A stretch of DNA of 64,000 bases, taken from the NCBI RefSeq assembly GCF_000283155.1, contig NW_004454166.1:17831536-17895535 (forward strand). Reading direction: 5' to 3'. The translations under genes were made by a program, and so were the position numbers. Every line of letters begins with the position of its first letter. The first letter of the stretch is position 1. This DNA comes from Ceratotherium simum simum. Its lineage: Eukaryota > Chordata > Mammalia > Perissodactyla > Rhinocerotidae. The notes beneath the pieces are model-generated. The model ran no database searches and was not told the DNA's origin. It worked only from the letters and a program-made list of their open reading frames with translations. Below, piece by piece: positions 11,813-23,239 of the stretch.

Positions 11813-13165
11813 GTAAAGACATTCGGGATTCATAGATTAACCACCGTGAGGTAGGACAACACCAGTACTAGATTTCTTACTATAAATTCTCTATGTCAAC
11901 TGCAGGCGGCAAGGGGATGGAGGGCAAAACAGGGCAAGAAGAAATGAGCACTTGAATGTTTATGCCTGACTAGCAAAATGCTTAACTATACAAACCGTCA
12001 CAGAAGTGAGTTACATTAATATTGAGCAGTTCCTAGGACAGGACAGAATGCTTTAGTTTTTCTTTCTCTGCAACTCCCCACATTTTGATTTCCCAGAATG
12101 TCTTAATCCAATATTAACCGAACGACACATGCATGAAATTTCACAAAAATAAGCAAATAACCTTGTATTTTTTTTTCTTTTATAAGCTATTTTTGGGTGG
12201 TGGGTGGGGATGATGTTGGGCAATGACTTCCCACTTTTTTTGACTTTTGAAATACAAACCGGGGAAAGTATGTGAAAACAGGTTTTGAGAGTTCAGCAAA
12301 AAGATGTTTCTAACACCACTATGACCAGTTCAGGAAATGAATAAAGTCACACTCCTTATTGCTTGCGAGCCCCACGTGCCCACTAGAAGGAAATGTAGTT
12401 ATTTCCCCCCTTTTTTTTCCCCAGACTCCCCTGTCTTCTCCAGATTTTCCAGGAACCTTAGTGCTTACTCTGTTCAGTGAGGATCAGTCTTTTTCTAAAT
12501 GTCTAGCCTAGGGAGAAAGCTGGATTCTGACCACCTACTTGCCCCTGCCACACGGTGGCGCTGTTGTAGCCCAGTCCTGCAGAGCCCTGTGGTGATTTTT
12601 CCCGTCTGCAGTGCTGTGCCTGCTGGTCCTGGTGCTTGGCCAGCCTGCAAATCTTGCTTGGTTTCCAGAGTAATCATTCGCTTCAACTACATCCACGAGC
12701 ATGGGCATTTTTGTCCACACCTCTTGACTCTGCATGAGTGCTGTACCAGAACCAGCTTCCCCCCGTGTTAACTTTAAACCTGTGCGCTTGCCTGTGTCTC
12801 CCTTTTCTCAAGGTAACTTTATTTCTGATGTCTGTTGCCTTTCCCTGAACCTCTACGGGACTTCCTGGCCTTACTTTCTACCCTCTACAGTTGTTTCTAA
12901 CCTCAAATCCCAGTGAGCAGCAATGGAGTCCACTTGTCTCTTCTCTCCAGGAAGACCTGCCCCTACTCCTTGTATAAATTGGTCCCTCTCTTTCTTACTG
13001 AGCTGCTCTGTATCCAACTGGTTTCTGGAAGAAACAGCTCTGATGTGCTAACTCAAGATTCTGTTCCTGACTCTGCTTGACCCACAGTATCACCTACATT
13101 TGTGTAACTCAGGGATCCTAGAAAGCTTTTTTCTAAGTGATTTCTTTTTCCATATCTTAGTATAA
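11813..13165. other. Intergenic, no feature recognised
   Basis: Mostly unique-looking sequence with short T- and C-rich runs (12170-12180, 12405-12422). Frames near 12499-12771 overlap on both strands without coding signs. Confidence 0.5.
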
Positions 13166-13199
13166 GAGTGACTAGCCTACGTTTTAAATCCATTCCCTC

Positions 13200-13460
13200 A
13201 ACGGATACCCTCTTTGATGTCTTGACAGGCACCCTATTGCCAATATGTTACATGACATCTTGAAGACAGGCTTGGGGTTTGCAGTCCAAGCAACAGAGCT
13301 TTGAAGCCTGGCTCCCAGTGATCACTGCACACCAGGTTATTATTGCCCGAGACCAGGATTACTCTCTCCTCGCCTCCTGTTTCCACCCCACCGATCCGAC
13401 CTTCACGCTGCAGCCAGGTAGATTCGTCTAAATCACCGCTCTGTGTAACAGGCTTTTAAA
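13200..13460 (+). repeat. LINE-2-like fragment
   Basis: The segment with ttcacgctgcagccaggtag and cgtctaaatcaccgctctgt resembles the part of L2 just before its 3' end. Confidence 0.45.
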
Positions 13461-13499
13461 AAATCCCCTTTTATATACTCCAAGTTTTCTGTATTGATC

Positions 13500-13695
13500 A
13501 TGCATTCCATTTGTATTTTAGAAAAAAAATAAAGCAGGCAATGCATACATAAAATGTGATGGCATACCAGATAGCAGTTAAAATGGAAAGAACTAGATCT
13601 ATATGCAGCAGCAAGAATAAATCTCCAAATCACCCCACGAGTGAAAAAAGCATGTTGCAGATATGTTCCAAGTCGTTCTATTTATGTTCAATTTG
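13500..13695 (+). mobile_element. LINE-1 3' region fragment
   Basis: AT-rich stretch with caagaataaatctccaaatc and gtgaaaaaagcatgttgcag resembles L1ME 3' sequence, strongly diverged. Confidence 0.5.
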
Positions 13696-13699
13696 GGAC

Positions 13700-14580
13700 A
13701 TACAAAGAGTAAAATAGGCTGAGATTTGAAAGGTCCAGTAGATAGTATTCCCTTTCCCCACCAGAGTTCAAAACCATCACATCACAGGTCAAGGCCTCTG
13801 GGTAGCGTCTTGAAGGGCCTTTCATTTGGGTTGATGTGGAGGAAAGGGCTTCCCCCTTTCCTCCTCTGTGATGGGGTGGGAGTGAGGAAAAGCAGAGCAC
13901 CCCAGCAAATTCTTTCTCTAAAAGCGGCCCAGTGCTTTGATCTCTTCACCCTCTGGAAGAATTAATTGTAAACCCTTTCATAAGGCCTGCAGGTGAGTGA
14001 TGGGGTTATCTGTCCTCAAGCCCTAACGTAGAATTTCTCTGCTTCAGAATATAGGTATTTGATAGGTAGTGCTTTATAGGTGGTCTTTGGGGGCGGTTTC
14101 TGCACAAACTCCAGGTGGTAGGAAACGATGTTGTTAACATGTTTTTGTGCTTCATTAAGGTTCAAAGCTATCACCAACATCCCCCACTGCCATTCATTCA
14201 GTACCTGGTTCTTGCTGGGCCCTCAGACATGAACAAGGCCAGGCTCCTGGCTTTGGGGGTTTCAGAGCCTGTTGGAATTACCTTCCTAGTCAGTTCTCTG
14301 CAACGGTCCGCTACAAACAGCCTAAGCCTCAGCCACAGGGGTGACTCACCAGGATTACACCGAGTACTTCCCCACCTCGAGGCCTGTATGTCCCTCTGCT
14401 TGTGGTGACCTTTCTTCCTCCGGTGAACACATGCTCCCCACGAAGGCCAGGAAAGCTGTGCTGATCCCCAGCCCACCGCATTTCTCCCATCCTGACCTTC
14501 GGATCCTTCCTCTGTGTGCCTCTAACCCTTCTCCAAGTCATCCTGGGGTTGCCTTGAGCTGTGCATGTATCTGTCTCCCC
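13700..14580. other. Intergenic, no gene recognised
   Basis: Overlapping frames of 70 to 97 codons occur on both strands in GC-moderate sequence; none shows a domain or codon-level support. Confidence 0.5.
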
Positions 14581-14690
14581 CATTGAACTGGGAGCTCTGC
14601 CAGGGCAGAGCCCTCGGCTTTTTCATTTCTACGTTCTCTAAGATGCCCGATGCAGTGACTGGCACCCAGTAAAATGGATGACATCTAAGT
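14580..14690 (+). repeat. LINE-2 3' end
   Basis: The phrases tgggagctctgccagggcag and agtgactggcacccagtaaa follow the usual L2 3' terminus pattern. Confidence 0.65.
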
Positions 14691-14694
14691 GTGC

Positions 14695-15765
14695 CTTTGT
14701 GCCATGAGCTGTGTGGCCTCCCCTCCTTCCTGGGGGTCTCCCTTATCCCGAAGGCCCTGGATTCCAGAGGGATCTCAGGGAAGGTGGCTGTCCAGATATA
14801 TAGAAGGAGCACCGGGCAGAGCATCAGGAGGTGAGGATTTCCATCCCTGCTCTCTCAGCTTCCTGGTCCATGGCAGCCACTTTCCTTGCCTGGGTCTCAG
14901 TCTCCACCTCTCAAATGGGGACTTGTCACTCACAGCTCTGAACATATAAGAATCTGTTGCTATTTGCTGTGCTTCTCTCAGATGAAACCTCCCATATCTC
15001 TGTCTCTTTCTCTTTTTTCTTCCCCTCTGTCCTTCCTCTTAGGTGCGTAATAAAGCAAGAGTTTACAGTAAAAGCACAGGAAGAGCTGAATGATGTGTTC
15101 TCTTCAGGAAAGTACCTGGTCCCCCAGGGAGCCAGCGGCTGCTCAGGAGCCCCATGTCTCCCAAGCCGTGGCTCCTGAGGACTTTCAACGTCGACCCGGC
15201 AACCCAACTCCAGGCTTTGATGTGGCTTTGACAGTGCATGACACACAAGCAGCCCTGATTCAGAGCTGTGCAAACGCTTGCTGCCACCAACCCCAGGGAT
15301 CGGACAGTGGTGGTGGGGGCAGTCAGAAGGTCCATTGGGGAAATGGCACAGGGCATGCATCTCAATAATCATGCCCAACACGATCCCCAGACTTCAGGCG
15401 GCACCAACCTCTTCTCCATCCACCAAAGCCCTCCTAAAGAGGAAAACAGATATGCCCTTAGAATCTGGTGTACCTGAGGAGCCAGGCGATGCTCACAGGA
15501 AGTCCCTGGAGAGATAGTACACTGAAGAATCAGCCCTGAATCTTCAGAGATGTCTGTGCTCTTAAAAAGAACTGAGGAATCCCCCACTTGCTTATTCATG
15601 TCTTGTTCTTCTTAGCAGAAATAAAGGTGATGGAGGAGCCTGAAGATGTGGTTTCAACTCATGACTTCCATTCAACTCATTCATTCATTCACTTACTTAG
15701 CAAAGATTTGAGGACCTATGTTATACATGGCACTGTGCTGGGAACCCAGGATACGATGCTTTTAG
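14695..15765. other. Intergenic, overlapping open frames without support
   Basis: Six overlapping frames of 61 to 151 codons lie at 14926-15599. A pyrimidine tract ending in AG at 15041-15042 and an AATAAA at 15620-15625 could mimic a terminal exon, but no protein family fits and the frames lie on both strands. Confidence 0.4.
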
Positions 15766-15766
15766 T

Positions 15767-15806
<40 letters not shown>

Positions 15807-15913
15807 CAGATAGATAGGCAGATAGACAGATAGATAGGCAGATAGACAGATAGATATGTGGATATGGATATGGATATAGATATGGATATGGATATGGATA
15901 GAGATAGAGATAT
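15767..15913. repeat. Compound GATA / GGATAT microsatellite
   Basis: About 25 GATA-type units (with GACA and GGCA variants) pass into a run of GGATAT hexamers and end in gagatagagatatc. The array is likely length-polymorphic. Confidence 0.97.
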
Positions 15914-17090
15914 CGACTTGGCCCTTGCAAAGCTCAGAGTCTAATACTGGTGACAGGCATTATACAGTGACACAAATAATTGTGGTAATTGCCCACAGGG
16001 AAAAGACTGGTGAGCCACAAATCTACAAAATGGGGGAATCCTGATTTATTCTGGGGGTCAGGTGACTCTACTCTATCCTACATAGAGTCATTTGAGAGCT
16101 GAGCTCCAATGAAGGGAGACCACCTTCTCCCACCCCCTACCACAAACACTTGTAATTAAACTAATTGTCACGTGGGTTTTGGAGTCAGACTGCTGGGTTT
16201 CAATCTGTTTCCCCTATAAAGTAAGTAGTTTTACAGAGTCATCTACCCTCCCATCTGCAGCCCTAGAAGATTGCTTTCAGTTTCAGATGGCAGGATGGCT
16301 GCTGTTCCTCCAGGCATCACAACTATTTTCAGATGCAAAGAAAGGAGGACCAAATGCCAAAGGGGGCATTTTCTTTCAAAGAGGTTACCCAGGAGCTCCT
16401 GCCATTGGATTCTCTCCACATCTCACTGGCCAGAACTGGATCTTACAATTACTCCTAGTTGCAAGGTTGTCTGGGGGAAAGGCAGGAGGATTTTAAACTG
16501 GGCGCTTTGCTTCTTTGAACCAAATCAGAGAAGACTGGGTAGTAAAGTGGTTGTGTCTGCCTGAGCTATAGTCAATTTTATTATTATTTTTTGGCAATCT
16601 ATATCTTTTCCTCACTCTTGGCAACATTGACTGGATTTTCTTTTTGGAAATGAACCTGCTCCCATGATGGAAGTTCTTGATGTCCTGCCTTCTCGAAACC
16701 ACGGAATGGACCTTCGGGACTTTGAATCCTGAGCAAAAAAGACAAAGATGGAAAAATAGTTGGAGTACATTCATTCCAGGGCATGGTCAAAACTACTGGT
16801 TATTTTCTGCTATCTAGAACCCTGGCACTGCCTAATTTCTGTTCTTTTCACACTCGGTCTTCTACCCTTCTCTCAGATCCAGTAAGCCAAATCCTCTGCT
16901 CTCTTCCTGGATGTCTCCACTCAGAAGTGCCCTCTTTCCCACCTCCTACCTCCCCCCCTGCCCAACCTCCTCCCTACTCCCACCCTCCAGCACTCGGCTC
17001 TTCACTTGAAGCTCAACCTAGCAGTCAGGTTAGTCGGCTTCTCTCCTTTAGTTTGTTGTATATACGTCTGGGCCCTTCCCTGCCCCCACT
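15914..17090. other. Intergenic, no gene recognised
   Basis: A MIR-like phrase (ggagtcagactgctgggttt) lies near 16180-16200. The frames at 16179-16564 and 16783-17103 have no family features; the latter is Pro/Ser-rich because of a CT-rich strand. Confidence 0.5.
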
Positions 17091-17205
17091 CTCTAGACTG
17101 TAAACTCCTTGAGGGCATGGATGGAGTCTAATTCATTGTAGGGTCTCTAGCACCTAGCATGATGATTAGCACATGGGATTTCTCAATACGTGTTTATTGT
17201 TGTTG
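17090..17205 (+). repeat. LINE-2 3' end
   Basis: The phrases taaactccttgagggcatgg, tctctagcacctagcatgat and the final cacatgg are the L2 3' terminus. Confidence 0.75.
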
Positions 17206-17397
17206 TTTTTTCTGGGCCAGCAAGGTGCTGGGAACTGTTACAGAACAGACAAAGCAGAAGACAAGACTCTTGGCCGTGGAGAGATTCCTGACCATGTCTC
17301 CAGATCTCTTCTGAGAATCCTGCTAGCTGGACAGACTTAGTGACTCCTTATTCGTCAGTAAGTTCTCACTCCTGGAGCCACCCTCCCCTCTATATTT

Positions 17398-17470
17398 CAA
17401 CAAATTCTCCCCCTCGTCCCCTCCTCCTTCACTTCTTCCTCCTCCTCTTTCTCTCTCTCCTCCTCCTTCT
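17398..17470. repeat. CT-rich low-complexity run
   Basis: TCC/TCTCC-rich run on the plus strand leading into the ATC array. Confidence 0.85.
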
Positions 17471-17475
17471 TGTTG

Positions 17476-17584
17476 TCATCATGTCTTCATCATCATCATA
17501 TCTTCATCATCATCATCATCATCATCGTATATCTTCATCATCATATATCTTCATCATCATCATCAATCATCACCATCATCATCG
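17476..17584. repeat. (ATC)n microsatellite, imperfect
   Basis: Blocks of TCATCATC are separated three times by atatctt-type interruptions. In one frame this would read His/Ser-rich peptide; that is a repeat artefact. Confidence 0.95.
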
Positions 17585-17589
17585 TTAAC

Positions 17590-17710
17590 TCATATTGAAC
17601 ATTTACTGTGTACCAGGCCCGTTCTAAGTGTTATCGAAGAGGATAAGCATCTTGCCCAAGATTACAGCTAATTAATGGCAGGTTTAGGACTCAAATTAGT
17701 CAGTTTGACC
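17590..17710 (-). repeat. MIR
   Basis: Antisense MIR with catttactgtgtaccaggcc, cttgcccaagattacagcta and ggactcaaattag. Confidence 0.8.
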
Positions 17711-17759
17711 CAAAACCTGTGGTCATGATTCCTCCCTCCCTCACCACAGGGCCTCTGAG

Positions 17760-18190
17760 GAGATGGGGAACTGCTCTAGCCATGCTCCACCTTATAATAC
17801 TTCCACGAACTCTGCAGTGCCCGCTGTGGTGCACACAGACGCCTCAACCTGATGACCGGTCCTTCCCTCTGCCTGCGTGGAGCCATCCTTCACACTGACC
17901 TGTCTCTGTTCACTTTACTCACCTGAGGTTCTAACGCAAACCTCTACTTGGTGCACCAAGCATACGCTGTGCTTTCCTAGCCTGATGTCTTTGCTGTACG
18001 TTCTGCCCACCTGAAGCATCCTCCCACAATCTACCTGTGGAAATCACACCCTTCATTTAAGACCCGTGTCAAGTGATGGGGGGACATGAAACCCTCCTGG
18101 ATTCGCTCCCCATCCCCTTTCAAACCCTGGCTCTCTCTCTTCTCTAAACCTCCACGGCACCTCTTGTTTTCTTCTTGGGGTCTAAGGAAG
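17760..18190 (+). repeat. LINE-2 fragment
   Basis: The order tttgctgtacgttctgccca, cttcatttaagacccgtgtc, aaaccctcctggattcgctc and cacggcacctcttg follows the L2 3' region. Confidence 0.6.
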
Positions 18191-18209
18191 CAGTGCAGGG
18201 GAGGGACTT

Positions 18210-18330
18210 AGACGTTGGAAACAGACACACTGTGTTGAAATCCTTTTTCTACCCCTTACTAGCTTTATGAATTTTGCCAAGTTACTCAGCCTTTCTGAGT
18301 CTCTTAGTATCTGTAAAAAGGAGATCATAT
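18210..18330 (+). repeat. MIR
   Basis: Contains accccttactagctttatga, gccaagttactcagcctttc and tatctgtaaaaagg. Confidence 0.75.
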
Positions 18331-18799
18331 ACTATGATCATATACTATGATCTTCTTTGGGAAAATGAGACAATTCTGATAAAATAGCGTATGGCCCTGC
18401 CCCCCATCCTGGCCGCCACTTTTGTCATATCTGCCACCAACCTTCTCTTTGAGGCAAAGATGCTAGGCAGCCCACAGGCCTGACTTTCTACCATTTATCT
18501 TCCAAGGAGTAGATCATCTCTAGAGATAGTGGTATTAAGAAATGACACCATTGGCTGTTTTTACTTCTGTCTAGTCTGCTGGGGTACTCATTGCCCTTGT
18601 AGTAATTTCCTGGCCTCCTGATGTCTCGGTCCCCAGGTGGCTGGTGAGCAGCACCCTAGACATGAATATCTGCCCCATCAAGGATGGAAATTCTATCTCA
18701 ACGGCCTTGCCACTGGTTTACATTGGTAGGTCAGATAAAGGGCATTATAGAGAGTGTGTGGAGATGGGGAGGATGTATGAGCATGTGGAAGGAAAACAA

Positions 18800-18910
18800 C
18801 CTGGTTCTAGTTACAGAACACCTCTTACTCAGTGTGTGATTCCATTAAGTCTCTGCCCCTCTCTGGCCTCAGTTTCCCACCCGTACAATGGATGGTAGCA
18901 CTGAATCCCT
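18800..18910 (+). repeat. MIR fragment
   Basis: Contains ctctggcctcagtttcccac and cgtacaatggatgg. Confidence 0.7.
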
Positions 18911-19199
18911 AAGCAGCGTCCACCTGAATCAACCCTTAGGGTCTGTGAGTTTGTTTCAGGGGAGTCAGCTTGGCTTCAGATGCCTGATGGTGTTGGGAGA
19001 GGGGTGATTATTGGTGTTAGGTCATCCTGAACTAGAGGAGTCCAGGATGTGTGTGTGGGTAAGGGTTGGGGGACCAGGACCAATCCAGGGGACCACTAAG
19101 AGGATGTGTGACATCTACCTAGGGACAGTCACTGGGAATTCAGTGCCACTTGGAATTCTTGAAGACACTCCAGACAGCCTTTATAGATTACTCTAAAGG

Positions 19200-19660
19200 C
19201 AAGAAATTGATATTCATTGCATACCTACTATATACCTATGTGATACTGATAGGAGCTTTACGTGTATGTTTATATTTTTTTATGCGGATAGTTGAGTTGC
19301 TCAAATATTTCACCTCAGGATGCAGTATCATCATTGGTCCAAACAGCCTCTCTTGTTTTATATTTATTTTATTAATATTATTTTTCTTCCCTTCACTTTT
19401 GTCCCCTCTCCCATCCTCCTGTCACCCCATCGTAAGGATATGTATATATTTTTGAAAACGTGTAGCGTTTATGGTGAATGTGTAAGCTTTTCGTTTACAT
19501 ATGTGATGCTGTGATATACATCTCATTCAGTTTCTTTTCACTTCACTCTACATTTTATTTTAAGACTCCATCCACATCAATAGAGCTACTTCTAGTTGAC
19601 ATTTCTAACTGCCACATAATGTCTCAGTGCAGAACCACTACAGCTGTACTCTTCCATTCT
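19200..19660 (-). repeat. MIR piece followed by antisense LINE-1-like sequence
   Basis: The start (tgcatacctactatataccta) is MIR-like. The rest, with cacttcactctacattttat and gactccatccacatcaatag, resembles the antisense 3' region of old L1 elements. Confidence 0.4.
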
Positions 19661-19814
19661 TCTAGGGATGGCAAGTGTACCACCCCCGGTTCCCAGAAGC
19701 AGTGACTGACACAGGTCTTGTCTGCTAGGGTACTCACTGCTTTTTTTGCCGGTGTTTTTGAAAGGCAGACACTTGCTGCTAATGGAGGGAGTTTTAGGTG
19801 CTTCACAGTGTGAC

Positions 19815-20345
19815 TGTTAGTAACATGAAATTATATACTATATTGCATCATGAAGATCGTATCAGTTTAGTGCTAGCAAATCATTGCTGACCCTCTTTGC
19901 TCACTTAATTTCCCTTTTTCGATAGATCAGAAGCAGGCCTCAGGCTAACCTATTTGCAGGCAGCACACTCTAGGTGAAATTTAATTATGTTGAAAATTTA
20001 ATTAAAATGTAATTTAATAAAATGTATTTATTTAAATGGTTCCTTCTATTTTTATTAAGCAACTCTGGTTTTCTGCTTATAGATGTGACATTCCATATTT
20101 AATAGAATCTAAAACATTGCTGATTATAAACACACCATTATTACATATTCCATTAAGAAAGAAAAATAATTCTACCAATTAAACCATCCTACATCATTGA
20201 GTGTTAGAAACACGCCGCTTTCAAAGAGGTTAAAACATGAACAAATGTGCATCTGCTTTTGTTTCCTTTAACATATAATGTTATTTAAGTAAAGAAGAGA
20301 GCTGATTTATGCAAAAAAAATAGCAAGTAAATGACAAATCTGGTG
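19815..20345. promoter_or_regulatory. AT-rich low-repeat block, possible conserved non-coding element
   Basis: No repeat family is recognised over about 500 nt. It is dense in homeodomain-type cores (taatta, attaaa) and holds an unbroken run of phrases such as atttaattatgttgaaaatt. This composition is typical of deeply conserved developmental enhancers, but conservation cannot be tested from one sequence. Confidence 0.25.
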
Positions 20346-20414
20346 TTAAGTGAATTTGGTAGAAATGAGGATGCTGGTATAGGAATGACTGGAGTTTGGG
20401 AATCACTGGATTAT

Positions 20415-20560
20415 CTCATGTGGGTGGTCCTCATGCCAGTTTTGTAAGGGAGATGTGGTTATTCCTGGTTAGCAGGCAAGGAGGAGAAGTGACCTTCCCA
20501 GGGCCACAAGGTTAAGAGTAAATTTATTCTCAGGCAGGTAGGTCAAAAGTCCCCACTTCC
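20415..20560 (-). repeat. MIR
   Basis: Antisense MIR with aagtgaccttcccagggcca and caaggttaagag. Confidence 0.65.
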
Positions 20561-20889
20561 AGGTACCAAAAGTCCATGAAACATGTGACCTGATTCAGTA
20601 TGGCCTCTCTCTTGTCTGTCTTCTTTGAGAGGCCTTGAAGAGGGCCCAGATCTTGGCCAATATTCCAATCTTGAGTCCTTCCAAGCACCTGAATGCTTTC
20701 GTGTTAAGTACCACCTATCACTCCTGCCTCTGTAAGAATGAGTATATTCTGGTCCCTTTCTCACAGTGACTCCATTATCAATGGAGAAGTCAAAGGATGA
20801 TGAGTGGACATTTCTGACATTGAGGCATTCACTAAGGATGTATATTGAGGAGAGAGAATATTCTAGGAATAGTTGTAGTAGTAGTAATT

Positions 20890-21045
20890 GCTTTGTTAGT
20901 TACAAATTCTTTCACTTTTATTTTCATTTGACCCTTACCACAATCATGAGTAGATATTCCCCCCATTTTACAGGTGGAAAGACTGACAATGTTAATTTGC
21001 CCCAAATAACACAATTTATAATTGGTAGAATGGTAAGTAGATCCA
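20890..21045 (-). repeat. MIR
   Basis: Antisense MIR with ccattttacaggtggaaaga and ttgccccaaataacac. Confidence 0.75.
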
Positions 21046-21059
21046 TGAAGGCACTGCCT

Positions 21060-21960
21060 TTGTCTTTTTTTACAAACTTTAATTTTGAGATAATTGTAGA
21101 TTCACTATGGTAAGAGATAATATAGAGAGATCCATGAGATCTGGTGTATTACTGGATGTACCACTTTCTTCCATTGGTAACATCTTGCTGTATCACATAG
21201 TACCATATCACAACCAGGATGCTGACGTTGATATAATCAAGATACAGAATATTTCCATAGACCTATTCCTTGGTGCTTCCCTTTTAGAGTCACACCCACC
21301 TCCTTGTCCTGCATCCTATCCCATCCCTGACGCCGGCCAACCATGAATCTGTTCTTCATTTCTATAATTTTGTCATTTCAAAATTTCACCTAAATGGAAT
21401 CATACAGTATGTAAGCTCTTGGGACTGTTTTTTTAACTCAGTTTAATTCTTTGGAGATTCATGCAAGTTGTTCAGTGTACCAATAGTTTTGTTCAGTGTA
21501 TCAATAGTTTGAGTAGTGTTCCATGATATAGATGGACCACAGTGTGTTTAATCACTCACCTGTTGAAGGATACCTGGGTTGTTTCCAGTTTTGGGCTATT
21601 ACAAATAAAGCTTCTATGAACAACCTTGCACGGGTTTTTGTGTGAACATAGTCTTCAGTTCTCTGGAATAAATGCCCAGGAGTGCAATTGCTGGAGTGTA
21701 TGGCAGTCACGTGTTTATTTTATATAAGAAACTACCAGAGTGGCTATACTATTTTACATCCCTCACCAGCAATGTATGAGTGACCCAGTTTCTCTGCAGC
21801 CTCACTAACAAGTGATCTTGTCATTAATTTTTACTTTGACCATTTCGATAGGAGTGTAGTTATATCTCATTGCAGTTTTAATTTACTTTCCCCTAGCGGC
21901 TAATTATGTTGAACATCTTTTATGTGCTTGGTTGCCATGGGTATATCCTCTTTGGTGAAA
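21060..21960 (-). mobile_element. Old LINE-1 3' region, antisense
   Basis: The plus strand shows the familiar antisense L1M order: ttttgagataattgtagatt, ggtaacatcttgctgtatca, tttcacctaaatggaatcat, gggctattacaaataaagct and gcccaggagtgcaattgctg. It has no open frame. Confidence 0.85.
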
Positions 21961-22014
21961 TTCTGCTTCTTTTTTTTTTTTTTCCCTTAATTCCCTTCCA
22001 TTTTTTCCCCAATA

Positions 22015-22090
22015 TACTTTCTTTAAAAAAATTAAGCTTTGTATTGAGATAATTGTAGATTCATATACAACTGTAAGAAGTAATACAGAG
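22015..22090 (-). mobile_element. Antisense old LINE-1, left part split by a younger L1
   Basis: Starts like the 21060 copy (attgagataattgtagattc) and stops at aatacagag (22082-22090), where a younger L1 is inserted. It continues at 22938. Confidence 0.8.
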
Positions 22091-22937
22091 CAATAATAAA
22101 AAGATGAATAACTCAAAAACTGGGCAAGGGATTTGAATAGACATTTCTCTAAAGAAAATATACAAATGGCTAATAAGCACATGAAAAGATGCTCAACATC
22201 ATTAATCATTAGAGAAATGCAAATCAAAACCATAATGAGATACCACTTCACACCCACTAGGATGGTTATAATAAAAAAAGAAAGTAACAAGTGTTGGTGA
22301 GGATATGGAGAAATTGGTGGGAATGTAAAACGGTGCGGCTGTTTTGGCAAACAGCCTGGCAGTTTGTCAAAAGGTAAAACATAGAGTTACCATATGATTC
22401 AGCAATTCCATTCCTAGGTATACACTTAAGACAATTAAAAACATATGCCCACACAAAAACTTGTGTGTGAATGTTCATAGTAGGATTATCCTTAACAGCC
22501 CAAAAGTGCGAACACCCTAAATGTTCATCAACTGATGAAGAGGTAAATAAAATGTAGTATATCAATACAGCGGAATATTGTTCGTCAATAAAAATAAATG
22601 AAATATTGATACATGCTACCATAAATGCTAAGTGAAAGAATCCAGTCACAAAGGACCACCTATTGTATAATTACAATTTTATGAAGTATCTAAAACAGGC
22701 AAATCTATAGAGACAGGGAGTAGATCAGTGGTTGTCTAGGGATTGGGTTATGGGGGGATTGGGGAGTGATGGGTGAAAGATGCAGAGTTTCTTTTTGGAG
22801 ATAATTAAAATGTTCTAAAATTGTGGTGATGAATGCACAATTCTGTGAAATACTAAAAGCCGTTGAATTGTACACTTTACATGAGTGTGTTGTATGGTAC
22901 ATGAATCATATGTCAATAAACCTTTTTTTTTTTTTTA
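22091..22937 (+). mobile_element. Younger 5'-truncated LINE-1 (3' end of ORF2 plus 3' UTR)
   Basis: Ordered L1 phrases include actgggcaagggatttgaat, gaaatgcaaatcaaaaccat, gagataccacttcacaccca, attccattcctaggtataca and a 3' end with gtcaataaacc followed by a T-rich, then A-rich stretch. It is flanked by the duplication aatacagag at 22082-22090 and 22938-22946. The reading frames are broken; minus-strand frames at 21904-22649 are shadows. Confidence 0.9.
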
Positions 22938-23235
22938 AATACAGAGAGAATCTGTGTACCCTTTATCCAGTTTCCCCCTATGGTAATATTTTCCAAAACT
23001 GTAGTATGATAGAATACCAAGTGCAGGATGTTGAGTTTGATACAAACCGCAGATGCTATTTAGATTTCCCTAATTTTACTTGCACTCATTTCTCTGTGTG
23101 TGTATGTGTGTGTGTATTTAGTTCTATACATTGTATCACTTGTGTACTTTTGTGTATCCACCACCATAGTCAAGACACTGAGTGGAATATTGCCTCTTTC
23201 AAAGCTCTGTTCACCCTAGATTCTGTCTAAAGCAG
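22938..23235 (-). mobile_element. Antisense old LINE-1, right part
   Basis: Resumes after the nested L1 with gagaatctgtgtacccttta, ttccccctatggtaatattt, gtgtatttagttctatacat and tgtatccaccaccatagtca. A short (GT)n run lies at 23095-23118. Confidence 0.85.
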
Positions 23236-23239
23236 CACT

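Noticed and set aside
14926..15640. Pyrimidine tract plus AG at 15041-15042, open frames and an AATAAA at 15620-15625, resembling a terminal exon
   Set aside because: Frames lie on both strands and none resembles a known protein; an AATAAA also occurs at 15049, just after the AG. Such combinations arise by chance; transcript data would be needed.
15767..17584. Repeat arrays considered as CRISPR-like
   Set aside because: Units are 3-6 nt without spacers; these are microsatellites in a mammalian genome.
17340..17588. Plus-strand frame with Ser/Leu-rich and His-rich runs
   Set aside because: The peptide is produced by CT-rich and ATC microsatellites.
21904..22649. Minus-strand frames of 148 and 127 codons
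   Set aside because: They lie antisense to the nested L1 and are shadows of L1 sequence.
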